From: Ancylobacter novellus
GTDB taxonomy: Bacteria; Pseudomonadota; Alphaproteobacteria; Rhizobiales; Methylopilaceae
Assembly (NCBI GenBank): GCA_003241695.1
Contig: QFPN01000002.1
Location: 186,001-250,000 of the forward strand
DNA: 64,000 nt
Reading direction: 5' to 3'
The notes beneath the pieces are model-generated. The model was not told where the DNA came from. It searched no databases and saw only the letters and a list, made by a program, of their open reading frames with translations. The position numbers and the translations under genes were made by a program. Positions 1 through 8,252 of this stretch are shown here, piece by piece; the stretch's first letter is position 1, and every line of letters starts with the position of its first letter.

Positions 1-2
1 TC

Positions 3-512
3 ACCGTGTTCGATCTCGTGTCCCGCGGGCGGTTCCCGCATCAGGGGCTCTTCCGGCGCTGGTCGGAGATCGACGAAGCGGCGGTCAATGCGGCGCTCGC
101 GGCGGTCGGCGTCGGCGACCTCGCCGACCGGCCGCTCGACGAGCTTTCCGGCGGCCAGCGCCAGCGCGCATGGCTCGCCATGGCGCTCGCGCAGGAGACG
201 CCGCTGCTGCTGCTCGACGAGCCCACGACCTTCCTCGACATCGCCCACCAAATCGAGCTGATGGAACTGTTCCGTCGATTGAACCGTGTGGAGGGCCGCA
301 CCCTTGTCGCGGTGCTGCACGACCTCAATCACGCCTGCCGCTACGCCGACCACCTCATCGTCATGCGAGACGGAGCCATATTGGCGGCGGGCGCGCCGGA
401 CGCGGTGATCTCGGCGCAGACGATCGAACGCGCTTTCGACCTGCGCTGCATCGTCATCCCGGATCCCCTCTGCGGCGCGCCGCTGGTCGTTCCGGTGGGC
501 GTAAGCCGCTGA
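3..512 (+). CDS. Iron-siderophore ABC transporter ATPase, 3' part
   Basis: This is the C-terminal part of an ATP-binding subunit of the FecE/FepC/FhuC type, which powers uptake of ferric siderophores across the inner membrane. The frame is open to the left edge, so the real start and the Walker A loop lie outside the window. Visible are the signature LSGGQRQR, Walker B LLLLDEPTTFLD and the switch histidine in VLHDLNHA. The RGRFPHQGLF segment and the tail around IPDPLCGAPLVVPVG are typical of the siderophore branch. Its permease and binding-protein partners, if adjacent, must lie upstream of the window. The family call is strong; the siderophore is unknown. Confidence 0.85.
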   Translation, partial: TVFDLVSRGRFPHQGLFRRWSEIDEAAVNAALAAVGVGDLADRPLDELSGGQRQRAWLAMALAQETPLLLLDEPTTFLDIAHQIELMELFRRLNRVEGRTLVAVLHDLNHACRYADHLIVMRDGAILAAGAPDAVISAQTIERAFDLRCIVIPDPLCGAPLVVPVGVSR

Positions 513-688
513 TCGCGGCCGCCACCGCCTGTGTCGTCTCGCCCGCCAGCACGCGACGAACGAGTTCGCCTCGACCGATCGGCGGCCATTCCTGTGGATG
601 TTCATCCGGTCCCTTCGAGGTCTCTGAAGCTTCGCAACTTCGGCTTCCTCGGTCAGGACCGGATGGACAACCTATTGAGAGCCTACAG

Positions 689-1096
689 CTAGCGTTCCGC
701 CTCGTTGTCGACGGCGACAATCAGCAGCCGCTTCACGTCGCCGGCGTTCGTGGTCCAGGGCATGGTCTGTCCGGGGGAGAGGCCCAGCAGGGCGGCTCCG
801 ATCGGGGTGAGGATCGAGATCCTGCGGGCGTCGATGTCGGCCTCGGCCGGATAGACGAGCGTGACGGTTCGGGCCGGCTCGTCGTCCACCCGATAGGTGA
901 CGACGGATCCCATGCGGATCGCGTCGTCTGGAAGCGCGTCGCCGTCGACCAGTTTCGCGCGCGCGAGTTCCGTTTGCAGCGCTTCCGTCACAGCGGGAAA
1001 TCTGCGTGCGGCGCCGACCGCCAGCGTCGCGAGTCGGTCGTGGTCGGTGGTCGAAATGACGATCTTGGGTTTGCGGGTGAGGGTGCGTCCGGACAT
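689..1096 (-). CDS. rnk: Rnk/GreA-GreB family nucleoside diphosphate kinase regulator
   Basis: A protein of 135 residues with the GreA/GreB C-terminal fold in its second half (the region around ISILTPIGAALLGLSPGQ) and a short helical N-terminus, as in Rnk. Rnk-like proteins bind RNA polymerase near the secondary channel but lack the long Gre coiled coil. I chose the ATG preceded by GCGAGGCGGAC, a good ribosome site. The frame extends 16 codons further upstream, but those codons are arginine-rich and show no family similarity. It stands alone, converging with the ABC ATPase gene. Rnk against another small Gre-fold protein cannot be settled here. Confidence 0.75.
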   Translation of the reverse strand: MSGRTLTRKPKIVISTTDHDRLATLAVGAARRFPAVTEALQTELARAKLVDGDALPDDAIRMGSVVTYRVDDEPARTVTLVYPAEADIDARRISILTPIGAALLGLSPGQTMPWTTNAGDVKRLLIVAVDNEAER

Positions 1097-1369
1097 GTCC
1101 GCCTCGCAGATTCGCTCTCTGACGCGGCGGGCATGGCGCGTCATCCGAAGAGCCGGTTGATTTCTGGATGGGGAAGGGCCGAGGGCGCTCGGCGAGCAGC
1201 CCGACAGGCGCGCGGCGCAGACGATGCGTCCGCCCGCGGCTTACGTTCCTGCGATGGGGAAACGCCGGCTGATACGGCGAAGCGCTGAAATCGCGATCAT
1301 TATGATGCGAATTAAGACGAGCGCCGACGTTTCGTCAATCGCCGGACAGCGGCGTCAGATGATGCGGAA

Positions 1370-1443
1370 TGGCTGGGGGACTTGGATTCGAACCAAGACT
1401 AGCGGAGTCAGAGTCCGCTGTTCTACCGTTAAACTATCCCCCA
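1370..1443 (-). tRNA. tRNA-Gln (anticodon CUG)
   Basis: Read on the minus strand, this 74-base segment folds as a cloverleaf. The acceptor arms TGGGGGA and TCCCCCA are followed by G and an encoded CCA. The anticodon stem GCGGA/TCCGC encloses the loop CTCTGAC, whose anticodon is CTG. The T arm carries GGTTCGAATCC. All arms pair without gaps. Confidence 0.97.
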
Positions 1444-1846
1444 GCAGGGGGCCGGAGGACGCTCTGTTCTGTCAGATCAGCGTCTCGCGGAGCGGAGGGC
1501 CGCTCCCGGCGGGCTCCGTGTAGCCAATTCGTCGTCGGTCGGCAAGTGCGGACGCTTGAGGAACGCGCGTCGGCCGGAGAAAATGCGGAGCCGACGAGGC
1601 GCGCCGCCGTCGGCAAAGGACCGGATGGCGTCGGAGGCGGCCTGAGCCTGTCGAAAATCCACAGCTCGAGCGGATCCGTCCTGTTCGAAACGCTTTGCGT
1701 CATGCTCCCGGACAAGCCCGGGGCAGGGCGATTCACATCGATCAAACTCCTGGGTCGGACAGAAGCCGGACAGAAGAGGCGCGCGTTCCTACGTCGACGG
1801 CGCGTGCGATTGGCGAGACGGGCGACATCTTCGAGATCGACGCCGG
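1444..1846. other. Intergenic stretch upstream of tRNA-Gln
   Basis: About 400 bases between tRNA-Gln and the next minus-strand gene. It should hold the tRNA promoter. Open frames exist on both strands, but none has a convincing ribosome site or a recognisable protein, and I see no structured RNA or repeat. Confidence 0.5.
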
Positions 1847-2344
1847 TCAGCCTCTGACGGCGCGGCGGAAAGCGTTGCGGATCCGCGCGGCCGTTTCCGC
1901 CGCCCATCGCCATGCCGCCGTCGCCCGAAGCCATGAGAGAGCGCGGTCTCGCAACGCCGTGACGAAGCCGTAGGCCGCAGCGAACCAGCGGATTTCGAGC
2001 AACCGCTCCTTGCCGGCGTGGAAGATGCGCTCGCAGATGAGCAGGCTGGCGAGATGCGAGCCGACGAAGGCCGTCATGCCGAGCCCGAACCGTCCCTGAG
2101 CGAGCCAGTAGAGCGCGACGAACTTGAACGGCTCGATCGCGGCGAATGGCACGGCGAAGAGCGCGAGCACGCCATAGGGCGGCAGCGCCGCGATCGCCGC
2201 GCCGATGCGCTGGAACAGACGGAGCGACGCCAGCCATGCGACGACCGGCCGGACCACCGGCCCGAAGATCGCCTCCAGCGCGTCGTAGGCGATGACGAGA
2301 ACGGCGAGGGGAACGGAAAGGGCGCGCTTCAGCGGTTCGAGCAT
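1847..2344 (-). CDS. Small integral membrane protein, unknown function
   Basis: A protein of 165 residues. The N-terminal half has two or three hydrophobic stretches (about residues 10-40, 48-70 and 75-100) separated by short polar turns. The C-terminal 50 residues are basic and rich in Arg, Ala and Trp, suggesting a cytoplasmic tail. I do not recognise a domain. It sits alone between tRNA-Gln and the amino-acid transporter operon and is read in the same direction as that operon, about 60 bases beyond its last small gene. That it is a gene rests on coherent membrane topology in one frame. Confidence 0.65.
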   Translation of the reverse strand: MLEPLKRALSVPLAVLVIAYDALEAIFGPVVRPVVAWLASLRLFQRIGAAIAALPPYGVLALFAVPFAAIEPFKFVALYWLAQGRFGLGMTAFVGSHLASLLICERIFHAGKERLLEIRWFAAAYGFVTALRDRALSWLRATAAWRWAAETAARIRNAFRRAVRG

Positions 2345-2402
2345 CGCGAAAGCCCGTGCGCTCGGTCCGCGGCGTTTTGAGGGCGGCGACCGAGCGTCGG
2401 TT

Positions 2403-2609
2403 TCACTCGAGGCGAAGGCGGAGCTTCGAAAGCGGCACAGTCACGTCGCCGCCGTCCCCGCGTTCGACGACCGCGGCATAGGCGCCGTCAGCTCTTCTCA
2501 GCAGGAAAGCGACGATGTCGCCGCGAAGACAGCGGCCATCCGCGTCAGTCCACTGCACGGGCGCGCCATAGTCGAAAGGACCGATCGGACACTGGATCGA
2601 AACGGACAA
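2403..2609 (-). CDS. Small protein coupled to the amino-acid transporter operon
   Basis: A frame of 68 codons that begins 8 bases after the stop of the transporter ATPase. The apparent start is TTG, with the ribosome site TAGGCGG overlapping the ATPase stop codon, which points to translational coupling. The predicted product is compact and beta-rich (for example YGAPVQW, LRGDIVAFLL, YAAVVERGDGG, VTVPLSKLRLRL) with no membrane segment or signal. The strand pattern is reminiscent of a small SH3- or KOW-like barrel, but I cannot assign a family. The TTG start and the absence of a recognised homologue keep confidence moderate. Confidence 0.5.
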   Translation of the reverse strand: MSVSIQCPIGPFDYGAPVQWTDADGRCLRGDIVAFLLRRADGAYAAVVERGDGGDVTVPLSKLRLRLE

Positions 2610-2617
2610 TTCGCCGC

Positions 2618-3391
2618 CTACAGAATCTGCCCGAGAAACGTCTTCGTCCGCTCGTCCTTCGGGCTGTCGAAGAACTCCTCCGGCGCGGCGTGCTCGACGA
2701 TCACGCCCTTGTCGGTGAAGTAGATGTGGTCGGCGACGTCGCGGGCGAACTTCATCTCGTGGGTGACGAGCAGGCAGGTCATCCCCTCCTCGGCAAGTTC
2801 GCGGATGGTGAGCAGCACCTCCTTCACGGTCTCGGGGTCGAGCGCGGCCGTGACCTCGTCGAACAGCATGACGTCGGGCCGCATCGCGAGCGAGCGCGCG
2901 ATCGCCACGCGCTGCTGCTGGCCGCCGGAAAGCTCGCCGGGAAAGTTGTTCTCCTTGCCCGTCAGCCGCACCTTCGCGAGCAGCTTGCGCGCCCGGTCCT
3001 CGACCTCTTTCTTGTCCTGCTTCAGCACGTTGATCGGCGCCATCATGACGTTCTGCAGCGCGGTCTTGTGCGGGAACAGGTTGTACTGCTGGAACACCAT
3101 GCCGACCTTGCGGCGCAGCTTCAGCTTGTCGAGCTTGGGGTCGTTGACCTCCTGGTTCTCGACCAGGATCGAGCCCTTGGTGACGTCGACCAGCGCGTTG
3201 ATGCAGCGGATCAGCGTCGACTTGCCCGAGCCCGACGGCCCGATGATGCAGATCGCCTCGCCCTTCTTCACGTCCATCGACATGCCCTTCAGCACCTCGA
3301 AGGAGCCGAAGGACTTGTGAACGTCCCTCACCGAGATGATCGGCTGGTCGGGCGTCCAGGCGGGCGAGGCGGCGGCTTGCGGTTCGGCCAT
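2618..3391 (-). CDS. Polar amino-acid ABC transporter ATPase (GlnQ/AapP type)
   Basis: A nucleotide-binding subunit of 257 residues that hydrolyses ATP to drive uptake by the two permeases encoded just upstream. Walker A is GPSGSGKST at residues 51-59, the Q-loop lies in VFQQYNLFPH, the signature is LSGGQQQR near 154-161, Walker B is MLFDEVTAALD near 175-185, and the switch is THE near 210. I chose the ATG ten bases after GAGGAGG. A TTG nine bases upstream of it is too close to that ribosome site. It lies 15 bases from the second permease. The substrate is probably a polar or acidic amino acid, inferred from the family. Confidence 0.92.
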   Translation of the reverse strand: MAEPQAAASPAWTPDQPIISVRDVHKSFGSFEVLKGMSMDVKKGEAICIIGPSGSGKSTLIRCINALVDVTKGSILVENQEVNDPKLDKLKLRRKVGMVFQQYNLFPHKTALQNVMMAPINVLKQDKKEVEDRARKLLAKVRLTGKENNFPGELSGGQQQRVAIARSLAMRPDVMLFDEVTAALDPETVKEVLLTIRELAEEGMTCLLVTHEMKFARDVADHIYFTDKGVIVEHAAPEEFFDSPKDERTKTFLGQIL

Positions 3392-3406
3392 GGCGCTCAA
3401 GCCTCC

Positions 3407-4330
3407 TCAGGTCTTGATGTTGAAGCGGCGCTCGAGGCGCTGGGTGAGCTTCGAGATCGGGTAGCAGTAGAGGAAGAAGCAGAGGCCCGCGAAGCCGTAG
3501 AGCGGCGCGAACAGCTCGGGACGTCCTCCTTCGGCGGCGTGCACCTGGGCGGTGAGCGTCAGCATCTCGCCGACGCCGACGATCGAGGCCAGCACGGTCG
3601 CCATTGTGATGAGCGAATAGAGGTTCATCCACGGCGGCAGCATGCGCTTCACGCACTGGGGAAGGATGATCCGCCAGATCGTCTGCGTGCGGGTGAAGCC
3701 GAGCGATTCCGCCGCCTCCCACTGTCCGCTCGGGATCGAGCGGATCGCGCCGCGGAGCAGCTCGGAGATGTTCGCCATGGCGGGCAGCGCGAAGCCGACG
3801 ATCGCCTTCAGCCAGTCGGGCAGCGGAATGCGTGCGCCGAAGATGTGGACCTCGAACGGGATCATGAACATCGCGAAGAACAGCAGCACCAGCCAGGGCG
3901 AGTTTCGAAAGAACTGCGTGACGAACCACGACAGTTTCCGCACCACGTCGTTCTGGCTGATCTGGCCGAGACCAAGCACGACGCCCGTGATCGTGCCGAG
4001 CGCCATGGAGGCGACCGAAATCACGATGTTGAAGATGAAGCCCTTGAGGAGCAGCGGCGCCCATTTGAGGATGACGGTGAGCGGCGTCGCGGGCGCGGTC
4101 GTTGTCGCCTCGGCGACGGAGGCCGCCGGCTGGTCGCCCGCCGGCGCCTGCGCGTAGGCCGCGCCGGCGATCACAAGCGCCGCGAGGGCGAAGAAGGCCG
4201 CGTGCCGCCATGTCAGGCCGAGGCGGGGAACCGTCGGCAGGTCGAGCGGCTTGCGGACCGGCTCGAGCAGCACGGCCATCGGGCGCGCCGGGCTTTCCGA
4301 CCCACGGGCTTCGGTCATCGCCGCGCTCAT
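3407..4330 (-). CDS. Amino-acid ABC transporter permease, second subunit
   Basis: An inner-membrane permease of 307 residues of the His/Glu/Gln/Arg transporter family. The EAA loop that docks with the ATPase is visible in SGQWEAAESLGFTRTQTIWR. The N-terminal ~95 residues are an extension with an extra hydrophobic segment (about 45-62) and an Ala/Pro/Thr-rich linker, so the protein is longer than GltK-type permeases. The ATG overlaps the stop of the first permease as ATGA and is preceded by GGGAGG, so the two are coupled. It should pair with the first permease as a heterodimer. Confidence 0.9.
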   Translation of the reverse strand: MSAAMTEARGSESPARPMAVLLEPVRKPLDLPTVPRLGLTWRHAAFFALAALVIAGAAYAQAPAGDQPAASVAEATTTAPATPLTVILKWAPLLLKGFIFNIVISVASMALGTITGVVLGLGQISQNDVVRKLSWFVTQFFRNSPWLVLLFFAMFMIPFEVHIFGARIPLPDWLKAIVGFALPAMANISELLRGAIRSIPSGQWEAAESLGFTRTQTIWRIILPQCVKRMLPPWMNLYSLITMATVLASIVGVGEMLTLTAQVHAAEGGRPELFAPLYGFAGLCFFLYCYPISKLTQRLERRFNIKT

Positions 4331-5085
4331 CGGCCGCCTCCCTGGCCGAAGCCGGGAATAGCCATCGACCGCTCCCAGGCGTTCATGGCCCACACCAGAA
4401 TTCCCACCAGCGCGACGTAGGTGAGCAGCAGCACGACCATCATCGTCGGCACGTTCTGCGCGTCGGTCCAGATGTTCTTCGAGGCGTAGAGCAGCTCGGG
4501 CACGGCGATCGCGTAGGCGAGCGATGTGGTCTTCAGCAGATTGACGAGATTGTTGTTGAGCGCCGGCAGGCAGACGCGGATTGCGAGCGGCAGAACGACG
4601 TGGCGATAGGCGCCGAGCCGCGTGTAGCCGAGCGCCTCGGCGGCCTCGAGCGTCGAGCGCGGCACCGCCTCGATGCCCGAGCGGAAGATCTCGATGTTGA
4701 ACGCGCCGGCGAACAGCGACAGCGACAGGATCGCCCACTGAACGTTCGTCATCAGCGGCTGCATCATGCCGTCGGCGTCCTCCACCCGCGGCAGGATGTT
4801 GGCGATGCCGAAATAGAAGAAGAAGATCTGGACCAGCGGCGGCGTGTTCCGGAAGACCACGATGAAGCCGTTGATCAGCCAGCGCAGCAGCTTGAGCGGC
4901 GAGCCCTGGACCCAGGCGCCCACGACGCCGATGATGACGCTGAAGAAGAGGCTGATGACGCTCAGATAGATCGTCATGCCGATGCCGGAGATGAACCTGT
5001 CCCGGTCGAACGGGTCGTAGAGGATCGTGAGGTTGATCCCGGTCGTCTCGTAGAGAGAGCGTCCGAACTCGGCTAGCGCTTCCAT
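4327..5085 (-). CDS. Amino-acid ABC transporter permease, first subunit
   Basis: A permease of 252 residues with about five membrane segments and the coupling loop STLEAAEALGYTRLGAYRHVVLP. The segment FRNTPPLVQIFFFYFG is typical of GltJ/HisQ-like subunits. The ribosome site is GAGGGT just upstream of the ATG. It starts 119 bases after the binding-protein gene, with two perfect hairpins in the spacer, and overlaps the next permease by four bases. It works in the inner membrane with the periplasmic binding protein and the ATPase of the same operon. Confidence 0.92.
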   Translation of the reverse strand: MEALAEFGRSLYETTGINLTILYDPFDRDRFISGIGMTIYLSVISLFFSVIIGVVGAWVQGSPLKLLRWLINGFIVVFRNTPPLVQIFFFYFGIANILPRVEDADGMMQPLMTNVQWAILSLSLFAGAFNIEIFRSGIEAVPRSTLEAAEALGYTRLGAYRHVVLPLAIRVCLPALNNNLVNLLKTTSLAYAIAVPELLYASKNIWTDAQNVPTMMVVLLLTYVALVGILVWAMNAWERSMAIPGFGQGGGR

Positions 5086-5127
5086 CGACCCTCGTAATGT
5101 CCCGGACTGTCACGCTTTTCGGCGGGG

Positions 5128-5185
5128 CCGGTCGCGCGGCGCGCGACCGGAAGGGAGGGCGCCGGCGGCGATCCGCGCCGCCGGC
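5128..5185 (-). promoter_or_regulatory. Two tandem hairpins between binding-protein and permease genes
   Basis: Two perfect inverted repeats lie in the 119-base spacer. One has arms 5161-5170 and 5176-5185 with a 5-base loop; the other has arms 5128-5137 and 5141-5150 with a 3-base loop. Neither is followed by a T tract on the minus strand, so they look like mRNA-stabilising or partially terminating structures rather than full terminators. In ABC operons such hairpins usually raise the yield of binding protein relative to membrane subunits; that role here is inferred. Confidence 0.6.
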
Positions 5186-5204
5186 CGTTCGTCGCTTCGG
5201 GCGA

Positions 5205-6011
5205 TCAGCTGCCCTTGGCCTGCTCGTGCATGCGCTTGGAGTAATCCGGGGACTCGATGCCCCACTTCTTCTCGAGCTCGATGACCGTGCCCTGCTTGAA
5301 CCAGTCCTTGGTCGTGTCGGAGAGGAACTTGGCGAAGCCTTCCTCGCCGTTCTTCACGCCCATGATCCAAGGCGTTTCGAGAATGCCGGGCAGCGGCATG
5401 TAGTAGTTGGCCTTCCACTCGTCGTCGAGCAGCTTGCCCTGCACGAAGGTCTGGTCATAGAGGTAGCCGATGCATTCGCCCTGCTTGAGCGCGAACAACG
5501 GTTTCTCGGAGCCGTCGAAGGCCTTGATGGTCACGCCGTATTTCGACTCGACTTCCTTGTTGTAGAACGAGCCGGAGGTGGCGCAGAGCGTCTTGCCCTT
5601 GAGATCGTCCCAGTTCGAGTACTTCGCCTTCTTGGTCATCAGGACGTTGACCGAGTCCGAATAGTATTGGGGATCGATCGCCAGCACGGACTTCCGGCGC
5701 TCCGGCTTGTCCGACATGGTCGCCAGGACGAGGTCGGTCTTGCCCTGGTTGACGAACTCGATGCGGTTCGAGGCCACGACCGGCACGAGTTCGAGCTTGA
5801 CGCCGAGGCGCTTGGCGAGATCGGCCGCGAGGTCGGGCTCGATGCCGACGATCTGACCGGAGGGATCGCGGAAGCCGAAGGGTTTGTAGTCGGCCTTCAC
5901 GCCGACCACGAGCGTGCCGCGCGACTTGATGTCGGAGAGGACGTCGGCGGAGGCTGGAGCGGCGGCGCCTGCGGCGATCAGCGCGAGCGAGGCGACGATG
6001 ATTTTTTTCAT
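5205..6011 (-). CDS. Periplasmic amino-acid-binding protein (family 3)
   Basis: The substrate-binding protein of the transporter operon, 268 residues. The start at MKKIIVASLALIAAGAA gives a classic signal peptide ending near ASA at about residues 20-22. A longer frame upstream is rejected because it lacks a signal. After cleavage the protein opens with the family pattern DIKSRGTLVVGVKADYKPFG and continues with GIEPDLAADLAKRLG. It captures a polar amino acid in the periplasm and delivers it to the two permeases. As first gene of a five-gene transcription unit it probably carries the main promoter in the 240 bases upstream. The ligand cannot be read from the sequence. Confidence 0.93.
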   Translation of the reverse strand: MKKIIVASLALIAAGAAAPASADVLSDIKSRGTLVVGVKADYKPFGFRDPSGQIVGIEPDLAADLAKRLGVKLELVPVVASNRIEFVNQGKTDLVLATMSDKPERRKSVLAIDPQYYSDSVNVLMTKKAKYSNWDDLKGKTLCATSGSFYNKEVESKYGVTIKAFDGSEKPLFALKQGECIGYLYDQTFVQGKLLDDEWKANYYMPLPGILETPWIMGVKNGEEGFAKFLSDTTKDWFKQGTVIELEKKWGIESPDYSKRMHEQAKGS

Positions 6012-6252
6012 GGGCGTTCCGTTCCTTGAGCGAGCGGGACAATGGCCCCCCGGACCGCGGCCCTCCGCAGCCGTCCACATCCTCTGGTACGCAATGCCGC
6101 ACCAAACCGACGCGCGCGTCAAGCGCGGTCGCCGGATTTTTGTGCGGCGCCTAAAGAGGCGTCGAGACGTGATGAAGGAGGCGGCGTGAGCCGTCGCAGC
6201 AAGGCGTTTCGCGATGTGAAGCCCGGCCGGCTGAACACCGGTTTCCGGGCGT

Positions 6253-6414
6253 TCAGCGGAACCCGCGGAGAGCGAGACCCCAGGCGATCAGGGGCAGCAG
6301 TCCCGCGTTGGCGGCGGCGCCGAGAGCCAAGGCCGCGTAGGCGAGCGCGCCTCGGAAAGAGTCGGCGGCGGTCTCGTGCGCGGTGAGCGCATTGTCGTTT
6401 GCAGGTCGGTTCAT
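6253..6414 (-). CDS. 53-residue membrane peptide, unknown function
   Basis: A short frame with ATG preceded by GGGAGGCCGCAGCC and a clean stop. The product has a polar N-terminus of about 20 residues (MNRPANDNALTAHETAAD) followed by a long Ala/Leu/Gly-rich hydrophobic stretch (about residues 24-48) and an arginine tail, so it is probably a single-pass or hairpin membrane peptide. It lies between the amino-acid-binding protein gene and the terminator of the DUF6600 gene. I do not recognise a family. Support comes from the ribosome site and the clear topology. Confidence 0.55.
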   Translation of the reverse strand: MNRPANDNALTAHETAADSFRGALAYAALALGAAANAGLLPLIAWGLALRGFR

Positions 6415-6487
6415 GGCTGCGGCCTCCCTGAGCCGACAGGTTAACGGATTGTGAAGCCGCCGCCAGAGGCGAGACGCGCCCGAACAT

Positions 6488-6520
6488 GAAAAATGCGGGC
6501 CGGAAAGCTCCGGCCCGCAT
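6488..6520 (-). terminator. Rho-independent terminator of the DUF6600 gene
   Basis: Perfect 11-base arms (6493-6503 and 6510-6520, ATGCGGGCCGG type) around a 6-base loop, followed on the minus strand by TTTTT. It lies 20 bases past the stop of the DUF6600 gene. Confidence 0.9.
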
Positions 6521-6540
6521 GTCAGGCGCCGCTTGAAAAG

Positions 6541-7938
6541 TCAGTCCCGGAAGCCGTCGAACGACCGTCCTGCGCCCCGGCTCTCCCGAAACCCGCCGCC
6601 CTGGCCTTCGCCGCCTCGGGAGCGGCGGGGCGTCATCACGCGCTCTGCCTCGAATGTCCGGGCGTGATTCAGCTTCAGGTTCGGCTGGCGCTCGCCGGCC
6701 TCGCGCTGCGGGAAGCGGCCGTCAGGGTGCATCTTCACAGGCGGGCGGCGTTCCCCGGCCTCGCGGTTCGGCCGCCTGATGAAGTCCGGATCGATCTCAC
6801 GCGGCTTCCGCTCGTTTGAGCCTTGACCGTTCGGGACGCGGCGGCCCGGCCGGCGCTCGACGACGACATCGTCAGGCTGGGGCTCGAACTCGCGGACCTC
6901 GCGCTTGGGACGACGACCCACGACCACGTCGTCCGGCTGCGGCTCGATGCTCCTGACCTCCCGCTTTGGCTGGCGCCACTCGCGGTTCGGCGTGTCGATG
7001 TCCTGCGGGCGCGGACGGCGGTTGAGGCCAGGCGCCGGGGGCGGGGCGTTGTCCTTCAGCGAGGGGCGGAACGGCTTCGGGTTGTCCGGACCCGGCTGCT
7101 GGCCGTCAGGATACTTGGGGTCCTTCGGTTCCTGCGGGTCTTTCGGGTTCTTGGGATCCTTCGGCGTCTTGCACTGGTAGACGTTGATGTCGATGTCGTT
7201 GAAGACGCTGGTCCAGTTCCACACCCAAGAGCCGATAAAGGTCGGCGACCAGGGCGCGAAGACGTCGATGTCGACGTCGATCACCGGCCCGACGATCGCC
7301 GGCGGCAGCACGAAGACAGAGATGCCGTCGACGAAGCGGACGTCGGTCACGTAGGTGGTGCGTTTCCAGGCGTCGCCGTAGTTCGCGACCGTCCGGACGC
7401 CGGGCTCGCAGGTCGAGCCGAACTTCTTCGCGTCCATGAAGGTCCAGAGCTTGTCGTCGTCGAAGGCCGCCATCTTCTCCGGCGTCATGTCGACGTCCGG
7501 CGGGGTCGGAGCCCAGCCGACCCACTCGTCGCTCGTGCGCCACACGACCCAGCCGGGGCTGAACTCGGCGCCCGGAACCCAGAGCCAGCCTTCCGTCTCG
7601 TCGTGCAGCCAGCGGCCGTAGTGATGGACGATCGATCCCCACACGGTCTTGTCGGAGAAGTACCAGCCATAGGCCTTGGTGTAGACCCAGTCGCAGGCCG
7701 GATAGGGATGCCAGCCCTTCGGCGTCACGGTCGGCTTCCAGACCTCGCCGTATTTCTCGATCGTGACGAACTGGCCGTAGTCGGCGAGGGTGCGCTTCAT
7801 CTCCTCGACGGTCGGCGCGCTCCTGGCCTGGGCGACGCCGGGCGCGAGCAGCAGGGCGCCGCCGGCGGCGAACGGCGCCGCCGCAAGGCCGAGGGCGAGG
7901 GCCGCGCCCGCGAACGACGAACGAATGATCGGCTTCAT
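6541..7938 (-). CDS. Secreted DUF6600-like protein with charged, proline-rich repeat tail
   Basis: A protein of 465 residues. The start I chose follows GGAGGACATC and gives a signal peptide of about 38 residues ending in AQA; the longer frame upstream lacks a signal. Residues ~50-170 contain aromatic-rich motifs of the DUF6600 type (HHYGRWLH, GWLWVPGAEFSPGWVVWR, GWAPTPP). From ~250 the protein becomes Pro/Lys/Asp-rich (KDPKNPKDPQEPKDP), then carries two copies of a 20-residue unit ending EPQPDDVVV and two NREAGER-type units, and is strongly charged to its end. It is probably an envelope or extracellular structural protein. It has its own ECF-type promoter and a strong terminator. Confidence 0.8.
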   Translation of the reverse strand: MKPIIRSSFAGAALALGLAAAPFAAGGALLLAPGVAQARSAPTVEEMKRTLADYGQFVTIEKYGEVWKPTVTPKGWHPYPACDWVYTKAYGWYFSDKTVWGSIVHHYGRWLHDETEGWLWVPGAEFSPGWVVWRTSDEWVGWAPTPPDVDMTPEKMAAFDDDKLWTFMDAKKFGSTCEPGVRTVANYGDAWKRTTYVTDVRFVDGISVFVLPPAIVGPVIDVDIDVFAPWSPTFIGSWVWNWTSVFNDIDINVYQCKTPKDPKNPKDPQEPKDPKYPDGQQPGPDNPKPFRPSLKDNAPPPAPGLNRRPRPQDIDTPNREWRQPKREVRSIEPQPDDVVVGRRPKREVREFEPQPDDVVVERRPGRRVPNGQGSNERKPREIDPDFIRRPNREAGERRPPVKMHPDGRFPQREAGERQPNLKLNHARTFEAERVMTPRRSRGGEGQGGGFRESRGAGRSFDGFRD

Positions 7939-8076
7939 GATGTCCTCCATGGCGGGCGCCGGGCGGCGAGGACGTGGGCGGCGCTTTCCGGTTTCTTCCG
8001 GGCGGCGCTCCCGCGGCTCCGATCGACGTCGCTCCTTCGCTTGATGGGGCCGCCCCATGCGGCCCTGGCGACGATT

Positions 8077-8103
8077 GGTCGAACGCGAAGCGCCGAAGGT
8101 TCA
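8077..8103 (-). promoter_or_regulatory. Candidate ECF promoter P1 for the DUF6600 gene
   Basis: On the minus strand TGAACC (8098-8103) is followed after exactly 16 bases by CGACC (8077-8081). The same arrangement stands before the protease and the sigma-factor genes. A start of transcription near 8070 would leave a leader of about 130 bases. The assignment to the neighbouring ECF sigma factor is inferred from the shared element. Confidence 0.65.
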
Positions 8104-8171
8104 GTGGGTCGGAAAGATTTTCGTCCGGCGCGGTCTTGGCGGCGGCGTATCGCGCGGGCCGCGGGGGCGCG

Positions 8172-8198
8172 TGAACTTTTCAGGCTCCCGCCGCGACC
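8172..8198 (+). promoter_or_regulatory. Candidate ECF promoter P2 for the protease gene
   Basis: TGAACT (8172-8177), 16 bases, then CGACC (8194-8198). It is divergent from P1, with 68 bases between the two upstream hexamers. A start near 8205 would give the protease mRNA a leader of about 150 bases. It differs from P1 and P3 at one base of the hexamer. Confidence 0.6.
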
Positions 8199-8252
8199 AA
8201 GAGCTCGGGCGGCCGAGAGGAGAAACGTCTCAAGACTTGCGCCCGAAGAAGC

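Noticed and set aside
1369..1857. Plus-strand frame starting within the tRNA-Gln segment
   Set aside because: It overlaps the complete tRNA gene and has no recognisable product.
2690..4420. Plus-strand frame opposite the ABC ATPase and permease genes
   Set aside because: Repetitive His/Arg/Asp composition typical of an antisense frame in G+C-rich DNA.
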